Of a stretch of 64,000 bases of DNA, positions 7,517 to 16,614 are shown piece after piece. Within the stretch, counting starts at the first letter, position 1, and every line of letters starts with the position of its first letter. Source of the stretch: Emticicia sp. CRIBPO. Its GTDB lineage: Bacteria; Bacteroidota; Bacteroidia; Cytophagales; Spirosomataceae. The stretch is from assembly GCF_009905725.1 (NCBI RefSeq), contig NZ_JAAAKV010000004.1, positions 434,001 to 498,000 of the forward strand, written 5' to 3'. The translations under genes were made by a program, and so were the position numbers. The notes beneath the pieces were generated by a model that did not search any database, had not been told where the DNA came from, and saw only the letters and a program-made list of their open reading frames with translations.

Positions 7517-7978
7517 ATGAAAAGCTCAATAAAATTAATTATCTTTGCACTTGTATTCGGATCGATAACTGGTAGTGCACAAACAGTAGTAGCAAGAGAA
7601 ACAAAACAATATACTCCGTTAGTAGCAAGTTCAGGAGTTGAGTTCTCAAACTTCATGAACAAGAAGGCTAAAAAGTTCATCAGTCAGAACGACACAGATT
7701 GGAGAATATTCACAGCGGTTGTTGATCTATACAATAACTCAACTGTAGGTTTCTACAGCCTTGATGAAAGTGTAAGAAACGACTTCTTCGCTTCTTCAGA
7801 AAGAATCACTGCCAAACTTAACGGTATGAGAAAATCTGAAGCTAAAGAATGGGCTAAGACAGTAAAACTTACCTCTTCAGTGTTCAAATTTATCTGGGAC
7901 AATAAAGCAAATGCTTTACCGGTTAACGAAGAAATCATAGTTCCTGCTTTGAATCCGGTTGCTCAACAGAGCATCTGA
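7517..7978 (+). CDS. Small secreted protein of unknown function
   Basis: A 153-residue protein that I do not recognise. Residues 1-21 are a clear signal peptide ending GSITGSAQ, so export to the periplasm or beyond is likely. The mature part is hydrophilic with many Lys, Ser and Asn and no Cys. A repeated theme of short amphipathic stretches (EFSNFMNKKAKKFIS, SERITAKLNGMRKSEAKEW) suggests a helical protein. It is monocistronic, with its own promoter region containing palindromes and a strong terminator after it. This arrangement fits an abundant, separately regulated product. Confidence 0.75.
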   Translation: MKSSIKLIIFALVFGSITGSAQTVVARETKQYTPLVASSGVEFSNFMNKKAKKFISQNDTDWRIFTAVVDLYNNSTVGFYSLDESVRNDFFASSERITAKLNGMRKSEAKEWAKTVKLTSSVFKFIWDNKANALPVNEEIIVPALNPVAQQSI

Positions 7979-8049
7979 TTTCAGCTGAGGACTTTAGAAA
8001 TAGCATTAAAGTTTTCATAGTTTAATAGGTTAGGGTTGAATAGATATCT

Positions 8050-8086
8050 TACCCCGCTTCCTTTGGAGGCGGGGTTAAGTTTTTTA
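8050..8086 (+). terminator. Rho-independent terminator of the small secreted protein gene
   Basis: A stem CCCCGCTTCC / GGAGGCGGGG (8052-8074, with one G-U pair and a 3-nt loop) is followed by TTAAGTTTTTT. It lies about 75 bp after the stop codon at 7978. Confidence 0.85.
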
Positions 8087-8170
8087 TAGGGGTCTGGTTC
8101 CTGAGTGACGGGCCTTCGGGCTGATTTTATTATGATAAAGTTATCTCATGAGAAGCGGGTGGCCGACGGT

Positions 8171-8190
8171 CAATCGCCTGAAGGCGATTG
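8171..8190. repeat. Perfect inverted repeat in the 7979-8299 gene-free stretch
   Basis: CAATCGCC-TGAA-GGCGATTG forms an 8-bp hairpin with a TGAA loop, flanked by AGAAGC (8151-8156) and GCTTCT (8190-8195) that could extend it. A smaller GGCC-TTC-GGGC-type inverted repeat is near 8110. It does not look like a terminator, since T-richness is only modest. It may be a dispersed intergenic element or a regulatory hairpin. Nothing else is visible between the terminator at 8086 and the next start at 8300. Confidence 0.6.
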
Positions 8191-8299
8191 CTTCTGGTTT
8201 TTAGGGTGCACTATTTCAAAATATTTCCGATCTTTACGGCATATTTTCCGGATTTTTACGGTTAAGTAAGAAGCGGAGGCTCAACAAAATTTTAGATTA

Positions 8300-8854
8300 A
8301 TGCGATTTTCTTTCCTTTTCGTTCTTTTAGTCGTCATCATGTCGTGTCAGAAAGCAGAGAAAGCTTCTGAATTAAAGTATTTTGATCTGGCCGGTCTCAT
8401 GAAAACCCAGATAGAATGGTTGAATAAAAGCAAGCCTGCTGTAAAAAAGAGCATCCTGCTCGGTAAAGACACGGAGAATATTAAAATGGACAGCCTGGAT
8501 TGGGACAAGGAACTGGCCCTGTTTGTGCAGGCCGATATCAATAAGAAGGCTTATGTTAAAAGTTATACCATCAAAGAGACCGGAAATGAGGTGGAGTATG
8601 TGCTGAATTCCGGAGAATCGCTGCCTGTCAAGACCATGAAAGTGTTTTTTAATGCTGAAAAAGAACCGCAAAGTGTCATCATAACTACTGAGACCTCCAA
8701 TTATCTGCTGAATGCCAAAAGAAAGCTGGAGCTTCGTCTGCAAGGCAGCCAGTTAAAGTCCTACCACATCAGGTCTGAACAGAAACTTTTCGTCGGAGAG
8801 CCTGAAAATATTGAGGTGTCAGGTGAAATCATTTCGGGGCAGGCGATCAGGTAA
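8300..8854 (+). CDS. Lipoprotein of unknown function
   Basis: A 184-residue protein with a lipoprotein signal (FLFVLLVVIMSC, lipidated Cys at residue 16), so it is expected on the periplasmic face of a membrane. The mature region, rich in beta-type segments and Lys/Glu, resembles the many uncharacterised Bacteroidota lipoproteins about 180 residues long; I recognise no domain. The 3' end nearly abuts the convergent SDR gene (9-bp gap) without an obvious terminator. Confidence 0.75.
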   Translation: MRFSFLFVLLVVIMSCQKAEKASELKYFDLAGLMKTQIEWLNKSKPAVKKSILLGKDTENIKMDSLDWDKELALFVQADINKKAYVKSYTIKETGNEVEYVLNSGESLPVKTMKVFFNAEKEPQSVIITTETSNYLLNAKRKLELRLQGSQLKSYHIRSEQKLFVGEPENIEVSGEIISGQAIR

Positions 8855-8863
8855 GCCCTTGTT

Positions 8864-9697
8864 TCAGAACCCTTTTTCGTGCAGCATCTGCTCAGAAATT
8901 TCCCATAATCTCGCCGCAGTTTCTTTCTGATAAGTAATGGCAGACGAAGGCGTTACTTTGAATTTTTTATAATATTCCCCGTTTTTGAGTGTTGTTTTGG
9001 AGGCTGTGGCCAGGTAAACGCTGGTTTCTGCTCCCTGTTCGGGCGTCAGTAAAAACGGCAGAGAAGAGAAGAATCTCAGTAATCCGGTGTTATTGGCTCC
9101 GAATCCGGTGCGGACCACGCCAGGGTGGAGTGAAAATGAAGAAATATTTTTATACCTGTTTTTAAGTTCTTTCGTAAAAAGTACGTTCATCAGCTTGGTG
9201 GCTCCGTATTGAGGCCAGGTTCCGAAGCTTTTCTCACAATTGAGATTGCCGAAATCTATTTTACCCATTCTGTGTGCTTCCGAAGAGAGGTTGATGATTC
9301 TCAGATCTTCCGACTGCTCCAGTTTTTTAATCAGCAAGCGGGTTAAAAGAAAATGCCCGAGATAATTGACCTGGAAAGCCCATTCAAAACCATCTTTTGT
9401 TTTTTGAAATTTATCGAACACCCCTCCGGCATTGTTGATCAATACGTCAAGCCTGGGATATGCAGCTGTAAATGTTTCGGCTGCTATCCGGATGCTTTGG
9501 AGAGAAGAAAGATCACCGGCAATAAAACCCGGATCAGCACCAGGTATTTTTGTCTTGATCTCATCGATAGTTTCCAACGCCCGGGCTTCATCGCGGGCCA
9601 TCAGTACGACTTTGGCTCCCAGGGCCGACAGTTTGATGGCAGTAGCCTTACCCACGCCGGAAGTTCCCCCGGTAATCAATATGATCTTGTTTTTCAA
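8864..9697 (-). CDS. Short-chain dehydrogenase/reductase (retinol dehydrogenase-like)
   Basis: A 277-residue classical/extended SDR that reduces or oxidises an alcohol/carbonyl pair with NAD(P). Seen: the cofactor motif TGGTSGVGKATA near residue 9, NNAG (VLINNAGGV) near 88, the catalytic Ser in NLSSEAHR and the active-site YGATK (Tyr and Lys) near 165. The HPG block (LHPGVVRTGFG) follows. Overall similarity is to the RDH/WWOX-like group. The start is TTG at 9697 (reading Met-Lys-Asn-Lys); no ATG is available before an in-frame stop about 15 bp upstream. Substrate unknown. Confidence 0.85.
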   Translation of the reverse strand: MKNKIILITGGTSGVGKATAIKLSALGAKVVLMARDEARALETIDEIKTKIPGADPGFIAGDLSSLQSIRIAAETFTAAYPRLDVLINNAGGVFDKFQKTKDGFEWAFQVNYLGHFLLTRLLIKKLEQSEDLRIINLSSEAHRMGKIDFGNLNCEKSFGTWPQYGATKLMNVLFTKELKNRYKNISSFSLHPGVVRTGFGANNTGLLRFFSSLPFLLTPEQGAETSVYLATASKTTLKNGEYYKKFKVTPSSAITYQKETAARLWEISEQMLHEKGF

Positions 9698-9743
9698 TGT
9701 TTTAGGTGTTTATGAGATAACAGGGGAGAGGCCTTAAAAGTTT

Positions 9744-9777
9744 ATACCCCGACCCCGGCGAACCGGAATCGGGGTAT
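9744..9777 (-). terminator. Probable terminator downstream of clpB
   Basis: ATACCCCGA...TCGGGGTAT gives a 9-bp outer stem with an inner CCGG/CCGG pairing, located 52 bp after the clpB stop. The following run is T-rich only moderately (ATAAACTTTT). Confidence 0.55.
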
Positions 9778-9828
9778 TTATATTGGTCCGGACCTGAAGC
9801 TTAAAGCTGATTGCCTACAGCTCAAAAC

Positions 9829-12465
9829 TTATTCTGCCAGCTTTATATCTTCCATATTTTCAAACGTAAAGCCGCCTTTTTCATCCAGCTCCATCATGAT
9901 GATCTGGTCTTTATTGATTTTTCCGGCCAGGATCAGTTTGGATAGTTCGTTAAGGACGCTTCTCTGGATCACCCTTTTCAATGGCCTTGCTCCGAACACC
10001 GGATCGTAACCCTCTTCTCCGAGCTTGTCAAGGACCTCAATGGTGGCTTCCAGCATGATGCCTTGTTCCTGGAGTCTCTGTTTGATCTGGTTGAACTGTA
10101 TTTCCACAATTTTCCTGATCTCTTTTCTGCCAAGCGGGTCGAACAACACAATCTCATCGATCCTGTTCAGGAACTCAGGTCTTACACTTACTTTGAGTAG
10201 GTCCATCACCTGTTCTTTGGCTTCCTCCTTGAAATACTTGTGCCAGGCATCATCAGAGCCTTTAGAGGCCTCCAGGTATTTTTCCTGGATAAACTGGCTG
10301 CCGATGTTGGAAGTCATGATGATGATGGTGTTCTTGAAGTTGGCTACCCTGCCTTTGTTGTCTGTCAGACGGCCATCGTCCAGCACCTGCAACAAGATAT
10401 TCCAGACGTCGGGGTGGGCTTTTTCGATCTCATCCAGCAAAATAACACTGTATGGTTTTCTTCTCACCGCTTCGGTCAGTTGTCCGCCTTCATCGTAGCC
10501 TACATAACCCGGAGGGGCTCCCACCAGACGGCTTACGGCGTGTCTTTCCTGGTATTCACTCATATCTATCCTCACCATGGCATTGTCGTCATTGAAGAGG
10601 TATTGTGCAAGGGTCTTGGCCAGTTCGGTTTTACCCACCCCGGTGCTACCCAGGAACAGGAAGCTGCCGATCGGTTTCTTAGGGTCCTGCATACCGGCCC
10701 TTGACCTCCTGACGGCATCGGAGATCAGGCCTATGGCTTCTTCCTGTCCGGCTACGCGGTTTGAAAGCTCATTTTCCAGGTGTAGTAATTTCTCACGGTC
10801 GCTCTGCAGCATTTTTGAAACCGGGATACCCGTCCATTTGGCTACTACCTGGGCTATGTCTTCTGCGGTAACTTCCTCATTGATCAGCCTGTTGCCTTTT
10901 TCTCCTTCTGCGTGCGGGGCCTCAGACAATTCTTTCAGCCTGCTTTCGGCTTCAGGTAATTTACCATACCTGATCTCGGCTACTTTGCCGTAGTCACCGG
11001 CACGCTCAAACTGCTCTGCTTCAAACTTGATCTGTTCAATTTTCTCTTTGAGTGCCCTGATTTCATCCACCACGCCTTTTTCGTTATCCCATTTGGCTTT
11101 GAGATTGTTGAAAGATTCATTGAGTTCGGCGATTTCCTTGCTCAGTACACTCTCTTTTTCCTTGTCGTTCTCTCTTCTGATGGCTTCACGTTCGATTTCC
11201 AGCTGCATGATCCTCCTTCTCAGCTCATCCATTTCTTCCGGCATGGAATCCATTTCAAGTCTGAGTTTTGAGGCAGCCTCATCCATCAGGTCAATGGCCT
11301 TGTCAGGAAGGAAACGATCGGAAATGTAACGGTTTGACAGTTCAACTGCTGCGATAACCGCATCATCCTGGATCCTTACCCCGTGGTGTACCTCATATTT
11401 CTCCTTGATTCCCCTCAGGATAGAGATGGCATCCGGTACATTCGGTTCTTCTACCAATACGGCCTGGAAACGCCTTTCGAGGGCTTTGTCTTTCTCAATG
11501 TATTTCTGGTATTCCTTGAGGGTGGTGGCACCGATGGCGTGCAATTCACCCCTGGCCAGGGCCGGTTTCAGTAAGTTGGCGGCATCCATAGCCCCTTCGC
11601 CGCCGCTGCCGGCACCGATAAGGGTGTGGATTTCGTCAATAAAGAGAATGAGCTCGCCTTCCGAGTCGGTCACTTCCTTGATAACCGCTTTCAGACGTTC
11701 TTCAAATTCACCTTTATATTTGGCTCCCGCCACCAGCAAACCCATGTCAAGGGAGATGACGGTTTTGGACTTAAGGTTTTCAGGTACGTCACCCTGCACA
11801 ATACGCTGGGCCAGTCCTTCCACAATGGCGGTTTTACCGACACCCGGTTCACCCAAAAGGATCGGGTTGTTTTTGGTGCGTCGCGACAATATCTGCAAGA
11901 CCCTGCGGATTTCTTCGTCACGGCCGATGACCGGGTCTATTTTACCTTGCTGGGCCAGTTCGTTCAGGTTTTTGCTGTACCGGGCCAGGGCCTGGTATTT
12001 GTTTTCTGCGTTTTGATCTTTCACTGGATTATTTTTTCCTCTTAATTCTTTAATGGCGTTCTTTAGTGCAGTTTCTTTAAAGCCTGCTGCTTTCATCAAT
12101 GTGGCGGTCGTATCTTTTCCCGAAATAAGACCAAGGAGCATCAGTTCGACGCTCACAAAATCGTCGTTGAATTCTTTCAGGTAAGATTGCGATTTGGTAA
12201 AAACCTGCAGCAGATCATTGCTCAGATAAGGCTGGCCTCCCGATACTTTAGGGTAGCCTGTAACGATCTGTTCCAGTTTATTTTCAAGTAAAGACTGGTT
12301 GATTTCCAGTTTTTTCAAAAGGTAAGAGCTGGTATTGGGTTCTTCCTCAAGCAAGGCCTTGAGCAGGTGGCCCGGCTCCACCGCCTGCTGGGCATTACCC
12401 TGGGCAATCTGAGCTGCCTGCTGGATAATCTCCTGTGCTTTTAAGGTATATTGATTAAAATTCAT
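9829..12465 (-). CDS. clpB: ATP-dependent chaperone ClpB
   Basis: An 878-residue Hsp100 disaggregase that works with DnaK to rescue aggregated proteins in the cytoplasm. Seen: the Clp N-domain repeats ([31 protein letters not shown]), first AAA domain with Walker A GEPGVGKT near residue 207 and [20 protein letters not shown], and the coiled-coil M domain near 400-530. The second AAA domain has Walker A GSTGVGKT near residue 608, IDMSEYQE and [13 protein letters not shown] (pore loop), and is followed by the Clp C-terminal domain. The presence of the M domain separates it from ClpA/ClpC. The ATG at 12465 is preceded by a 295-bp gap in which I see neither a CIRCE element nor a clear promoter box. 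Confidence 0.98.
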   Translation of the reverse strand: MNFNQYTLKAQEIIQQAAQIAQGNAQQAVEPGHLLKALLEEEPNTSSYLLKKLEINQSLLENKLEQIVTGYPKVSGGQPYLSNDLLQVFTKSQSYLKEFNDDFVSVELMLLGLISGKDTTATLMKAAGFKETALKNAIKELRGKNNPVKDQNAENKYQALARYSKNLNELAQQGKIDPVIGRDEEIRRVLQILSRRTKNNPILLGEPGVGKTAIVEGLAQRIVQGDVPENLKSKTVISLDMGLLVAGAKYKGEFEERLKAVIKEVTDSEGELILFIDEIHTLIGAGSGGEGAMDAANLLKPALARGELHAIGATTLKEYQKYIEKDKALERRFQAVLVEEPNVPDAISILRGIKEKYEVHHGVRIQDDAVIAAVELSNRYISDRFLPDKAIDLMDEAASKLRLEMDSMPEEMDELRRRIMQLEIEREAIRRENDKEKESVLSKEIAELNESFNNLKAKWDNEKGVVDEIRALKEKIEQIKFEAEQFERAGDYGKVAEIRYGKLPEAESRLKELSEAPHAEGEKGNRLINEEVTAEDIAQVVAKWTGIPVSKMLQSDREKLLHLENELSNRVAGQEEAIGLISDAVRRSRAGMQDPKKPIGSFLFLGSTGVGKTELAKTLAQYLFNDDNAMVRIDMSEYQERHAVSRLVGAPPGYVGYDEGGQLTEAVRRKPYSVILLDEIEKAHPDVWNILLQVLDDGRLTDNKGRVANFKNTIIIMTSNIGSQFIQEKYLEASKGSDDAWHKYFKEEAKEQVMDLLKVSVRPEFLNRIDEIVLFDPLGRKEIRKIVEIQFNQIKQRLQEQGIMLEATIEVLDKLGEEGYDPVFGARPLKRVIQRSVLNELSKLILAGKINKDQIIMMELDEKGGFTFENMEDIKLAE

Positions 12466-12700
12466 GTTCTTAATATTTGTTTTTGGTGGTTATTGATATA
12501 TTTTATAATTTTCGGATCAAATTCTGTGCAAGTGTGCAAATCCGGAAAAATTGACATATTTTTAAGGAAGTGGTATTGAAAATAATGTCATACTGGCTTG
12601 ATCTTGAGATGGTGTTTTATAATAACATACCAAATTTGACAAAAAATCCCCGTAACAAAAGAAACTAGTCTTTTAAGATTAGAATTGGAATAAAAAATTA

Positions 12701-12731
12701 AAAACCATCCCTTTTGGAGATGGTTTTTTTA
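12701..12731 (-). terminator. Terminator of the wbqC gene
   Basis: AAAACCATC / GATGGTTTT stem, extended by CC/GG with a TTTT loop. On the minus strand it is followed by a U-rich run (complement of the A-rich 12690-12700). Confidence 0.85.
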
Positions 12732-12760
12732 TTGATGAGGATATGATTTCGGAGACTGAA

Positions 12761-13609
12761 TCAGATCATGGCAAACTCCAGTACCTCAGGTCCCAGGAAT
12801 TCCAGGAGATTAGGGTAGAAGAACAATGACTGGTAGAAAGAAGGGGTCTGGGTCTTTTTAGCTATTTTTTCGATGTTGACTTTTTCAACACTTGCTCTTT
12901 CGATTTCATAGAGTTTAAGCATGCTCCTGATCTCTCTCGGAGAGTTGAACATCATGACATCGATGATGGAAAGGCCCGGCTCAAATACGTCAGATCGTTT
13001 TTGCGAATAAGGTTTCAGATCTGATTTAAGGAACGACAGCTTTATGTTATTCTGAGAGAACTTCCACGGTTGAAAAATGTCTTTGCCGCCTACTGGGTTG
13101 ATGTACTCCACTCCCCTGAGCTGCTTACATATTTTGAGAGCCCATTCACCCGCATCGTTCACTTCAGAATAATCGAGGTTCAGTTCAGATGAAATACTGA
13201 TACTAGTTGAAATGTTCAGATATTCACATACATGTAGAAGGCAGTCCCGGTTGAAACGGCAGATGTCGGCTTCATCGGTATCAAAGCACTTCTGCAGAAG
13301 GGCAATGACGCTTTCGTAATGAGGGGCTCTTTTTTTATAATGTACCATCTGCCTCAGGATCCGGTCTTTCCAGTCCTGCATCTGATTTTTTACCCTGATG
13401 TCCCTGATAAGGGTTTTCTGACTATGTGATTCAAGAGGAGCTACAATATATTGCCAGCCCGCTTCAGGCTTAAGTATTCTGTTCCGGTTTATCCAGCCAT
13501 GTCTGATGTATTGTACGTCATCAAACAGCACAAATTTATCCACGGTATTGATGAGCTGGAAATATCCCAAATAGGGAAAGAAGTAGGGTTGCATGATTCC
13601 TATTTTCAT
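12761..13609 (-). CDS. WbqC-like family protein
   Basis: A 282-residue cytoplasmic protein of the WbqC family, linked by genome context in other bacteria to O-antigen or lipopolysaccharide sugar biosynthesis; the activity is not well defined. Seen: the signature start MKIGIMQPYFFPYLGYFQLI, followed by FDDVQYIRHGWINRNRIL and the conserved INPVGGKDIF and YSQ-type segments. The ATG at 13609 begins precisely at the conserved MKIGIMQP; the open frame continues upstream but carries no family similarity. No other polysaccharide gene is beside it here. Confidence 0.85.
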   Translation of the reverse strand: MKIGIMQPYFFPYLGYFQLINTVDKFVLFDDVQYIRHGWINRNRILKPEAGWQYIVAPLESHSQKTLIRDIRVKNQMQDWKDRILRQMVHYKKRAPHYESVIALLQKCFDTDEADICRFNRDCLLHVCEYLNISTSISISSELNLDYSEVNDAGEWALKICKQLRGVEYINPVGGKDIFQPWKFSQNNIKLSFLKSDLKPYSQKRSDVFEPGLSIIDVMMFNSPREIRSMLKLYEIERASVEKVNIEKIAKKTQTPSFYQSLFFYPNLLEFLGPEVLEFAMI

Positions 13610-14256
13610 ATTTCTTAGTTTTTGGTTAACTGAATAACCGGTTTTGGCTTGGTTTATCCTTATTATTAATGGATTAGAATACAATTTGTATACCATAATC
13701 ATCCAAGAGATTATAAAGATATTCAATTTCCAGGGGTTCGCAATTCATAGTGTTGATTTTTAAGGGGAATCTTTCCCGTTAAAAATACCGAAAGTTATGT
13801 TTCCAACTGCCTCCTTCTGTCAATAATAAAGTCCTTACGTACAAAAGCTATTAAAAAAGCATCAATGATTTTAATAAATTTTATATCTCCCGAAGTGATT
13901 AATTAAACGTTCAAATCACAAACTTATCCGTACTTTTTGAGTGTATCGAATGGCAAAATAAGAAGAAAATCATTAAAATCAAATGAATTGGTGCATTTTA
14001 ATGGCCGTATTTTGCCCTGTTTTTTATTAAGCGGTAAATTGACCGGTTTCTTTGTCTTTTTTCGTTATTTAGTTGTATTTTATATGGGATTGACTCATTT
14101 TGATAATTTTCGGACGGGATTTTCCGGGAAATATCCGGATGTCGGGAAACGGGGAAAATTATTTACGGAATTTTATTAGACAATCTCTTGAAAAAATATC
14201 ATTTTAATGGTAAACATCTCGTAGTTTTACTTTTATAAAATCAACAAGTATTATCT
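13610..14256. other. Gene-free AT-rich stretch
   Basis: About 650 bp between the divergent wbqC and acyl-CoA dehydrogenase genes. It is AT-rich. A frame of 80 codons at 13937-14179 starts with GTG and has no recognisable features, so I do not call it. I see no promoter with both boxes, no terminator, no RNA gene and no repeat. Confidence 0.6.
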
Positions 14257-15459
14257 ATGGAGCCGTTGTTTGTTACCGACAAGATCAGAAACATATTGCC
14301 AACTATTGAAGCGTTTGTAAAAAGAGAATTATTTCCACTCGAAACTACAGAAAACCTTACGCGGAATTTCTCAGAGATAGAACCTGAACTCCTGAAAAAG
14401 AGAGCCCTGGTAAAAGAAGCCGGACTCTGGGGACTTCATTTGTCTGAAAAGGAAGGAGGACTGGGTTTGTCTTTATGCGAGTTCGGGCAGATTTCAGAAG
14501 TACTGGCTTCTTCTCCTTTCGGTCATTTTGTTTTTAATACCCAGGCTCCGGACATCGGTAACACGGAATTACTTCACAAATACGCTTCTGAGGACCTGAA
14601 AGAAAAGTATCTGAAACCCCTGATGAACGGGGAGATCAGGAGTTGTTTCAGTATGACCGAACCGGATTTTGCAGGGTCTAACCCGGTTCGTATGGGAACA
14701 ACGGCTATCAAAGACGGAGACGATTATATTATTGAAGGACATAAATGGTTTACTTCTTCAGCTGACGGGGCGGCTTTTGCGATCGTTATGGCCGTGACCA
14801 ATCCCGAAGCCGAACCCCATAAAAGAGCAAGCCAGATACTGGTTCCGCTTGATACACCCGGCTATGAAATGGTCAGGAATATCCCGATCATGGGGCATAC
14901 CGGTGACAGCTGGGCCAGCCATGCCGAAGTGAAGTATCACCAGGTACGTGTGCCCCGGTCTCACCTGATCGGTGAAGAAGGGGCTGGCTTTAAACTGGCA
15001 CAGGAGCGACTGGGGCCCGGGCGTATTCATCACTGTATGCGTTTTATCGGGATAGCCGAGCGGAGCTTTGATCTGATGTGCCGTTATGCTGCCTCCCGTG
15101 CCCTGGATGAAAACAAGTATCTGGGCGACATGCAGTTTATACAGGGATTTATAGCCGAAAGCAGGGTCGAAATTGATGCTGCACGCCTCATGGTTTTGAG
15201 GACCGCCAGAAATATTGATGAAACCGGTGCTTCACAGGCGAGGGACCAGATTTCGGGAATTAAGTTTTTTACCGCCAATATGATGCTCAGGGTGATTGAC
15301 AGGGCCATTCAGACCCACGGGGCCCTGGGAATTACGAACGATATATTACTTTCTTACTGGTATGCCCACGAAAGGGCGTCAAGAATATATGACGGAGCGG
15401 ATGAAGTACACAAGTCTGCATTGGCCAGAAGTATTTTGAAAAAGTATAAAACGAGTTGA
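14257..15459 (+). CDS. Acyl-CoA dehydrogenase, ACAD10/11-like
   Basis: A 400-residue FAD enzyme that forms a double bond in acyl-CoA thioesters. Seen: SMTEPDFAGSNPVRMGTTA (FAD/acyl loop) near residue 130-150, GHKWFTSSADGAAFAIVM, the GFKLAQERLGPGRIHHCMRFIG segment, and the C-terminal RIYDGADEVHKSALARSILK. Where most family members carry the catalytic Glu in YEG, this protein has Asp379 (YDG), followed by DEVH. That pattern is what I associate with the ACAD10/ACAD11 branch. The kinase gene starts 6 bp after the stop, so the two form an operon that mirrors the fused human ACAD11 (APH kinase plus dehydrogenase). Likely substrates are therefore 4-hydroxyacyl-CoAs or related chains (inference). Confidence 0.9.
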   Translation: MEPLFVTDKIRNILPTIEAFVKRELFPLETTENLTRNFSEIEPELLKKRALVKEAGLWGLHLSEKEGGLGLSLCEFGQISEVLASSPFGHFVFNTQAPDIGNTELLHKYASEDLKEKYLKPLMNGEIRSCFSMTEPDFAGSNPVRMGTTAIKDGDDYIIEGHKWFTSSADGAAFAIVMAVTNPEAEPHKRASQILVPLDTPGYEMVRNIPIMGHTGDSWASHAEVKYHQVRVPRSHLIGEEGAGFKLAQERLGPGRIHHCMRFIGIAERSFDLMCRYAASRALDENKYLGDMQFIQGFIAESRVEIDAARLMVLRTARNIDETGASQARDQISGIKFFTANMMLRVIDRAIQTHGALGITNDILLSYWYAHERASRIYDGADEVHKSALARSILKKYKTS

Positions 15460-15465
15460 TGAGTT

Positions 15466-16548
15466 ATGCATAGTCCCAGAATAGAAGCAGATAAGCCTTC
15501 GGAAGTAAAAGCCGGGGAAGAAATAAATCTCGAGAATCTTAATCATTATCTCAGAAGCAAACTGGATGATTTTCCGGAAATCACCGGGGTGCTGCAATTT
15601 GGTGGCGGGTATTCCAACCTTACTTATTTACTCAAAGCCGGTGACCGTGAGTTTGTGCTCAGGCGTCCGCCTTTCGGTGCGGGCGAGATCAAGGGCGGCC
15701 ACGATATGCAGCGGGAATACTCGATTCTGGACAGGCTCAGAAAGGCCGGTTTCGGGAAAATCCCTGAAACCATTATTTTCTGTGATGAAGAACAGGTCAT
15801 CGGCAGCCCGTTTTATGTGATGTCGAAAATTAGCGGGCTGATCCTGAGAACGAGCCAAACCGCAAAAATCAGGGAGAGCTTCGGACAGGATGACATGAAC
15901 AGGCTTTCCAAGTCCTTATGCAGTAACCTGGCGGCCTTACACAAAATTGATATTCAGAGTACCGGGTTGGTTAACATCGGCAAACCTGAGGGCTACATAA
16001 AACGGCAGGTTGAAGGTTGGTTTAAACGATACCTGGCTTCGCAGACCGATGAAATTCCTGAGATCGACAGTTTAATCAAATGGCTGGAGACTCATTTGCC
16101 TGAGGAAATGACCCCTGCTCTGATCCATAATGATTATAAGTTTGATAACGTGGTTTTTGACCAGGATGATCTGAGTCTGAAGGCTATTCTGGACTGGGAG
16201 ATGACGACCGTCGGTGATCCGAGAATGGATGTGGGAACGGCCCTTTCTTACTGGTCTGAAAAAGGAGACGGGGACTTTGAAAAAAGCTTTAACATCACCT
16301 GGCTTGACGGCAATCTTACCAGGGACGGTTTTGTGGATTTTTACCAGGAACAGAACGGGACAGACCTTGGCAATATCCTTTATTTTTATGTCTTCGGATT
16401 GTTTAAAAATGCGGTGGTCATGCAGCAGATTTACGCCAGATTCAGAAAAGGACTGACCAAAGACCACAGGTTTGGGGGGCTGATTCATGGTGTGAAGAGG
16501 TTGTCGGAAAAAGGAATTAGCTCGATAGAGGCAGGCAAAATGAGGTAA
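15466..16548 (+). CDS. APH-type phosphotransferase, probable partner of the acyl-CoA dehydrogenase
   Basis: A 360-residue aminoglycoside-phosphotransferase-fold kinase. Seen: GGYSNLTYLLKAGDREFVLRRPP (nucleotide loop and catalytic Lys region) near residue 48-68, Brenner motif LIHNDYKFDNVVFD with His221 and Asp223, and the metal-binding AILDWEMTTVGDPRMDVG with Asp243. The sequence around RRPPFGAG... and TTVGDPRMD is typical of the kinases found with or fused to ACAD10/11 dehydrogenases, not of antibiotic resistance enzymes. Together with the gene before it, it would phosphorylate a hydroxyacyl-CoA and the dehydrogenase would complete conversion to an enoyl-CoA. This role is inferred from the eukaryotic fused protein. 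Confidence 0.85.
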   Translation: MHSPRIEADKPSEVKAGEEINLENLNHYLRSKLDDFPEITGVLQFGGGYSNLTYLLKAGDREFVLRRPPFGAGEIKGGHDMQREYSILDRLRKAGFGKIPETIIFCDEEQVIGSPFYVMSKISGLILRTSQTAKIRESFGQDDMNRLSKSLCSNLAALHKIDIQSTGLVNIGKPEGYIKRQVEGWFKRYLASQTDEIPEIDSLIKWLETHLPEEMTPALIHNDYKFDNVVFDQDDLSLKAILDWEMTTVGDPRMDVGTALSYWSEKGDGDFEKSFNITWLDGNLTRDGFVDFYQEQNGTDLGNILYFYVFGLFKNAVVMQQIYARFRKGLTKDHRFGGLIHGVKRLSEKGISSIEAGKMR

Positions 16549-16614
16549 GGGTTTTTGAACACTTGGAAAGGTGTAAAAAAAGATATATTTTCGAACCGGC
16601 TATTCAACCATGAA

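Noticed and set aside
9790-9828. Degenerate AGCTTAAAGCT / ACAGCTCAAAACT stretch after clpB as a repeat element
   Set aside because: Too short and imperfect to call as a repeat from one locus.
13937-14179. 80-codon frame in the wbqC-ACAD gap
   Set aside because: GTG start, AT-rich, no recognisable protein features; similar frames arise by chance in AT-rich DNA.
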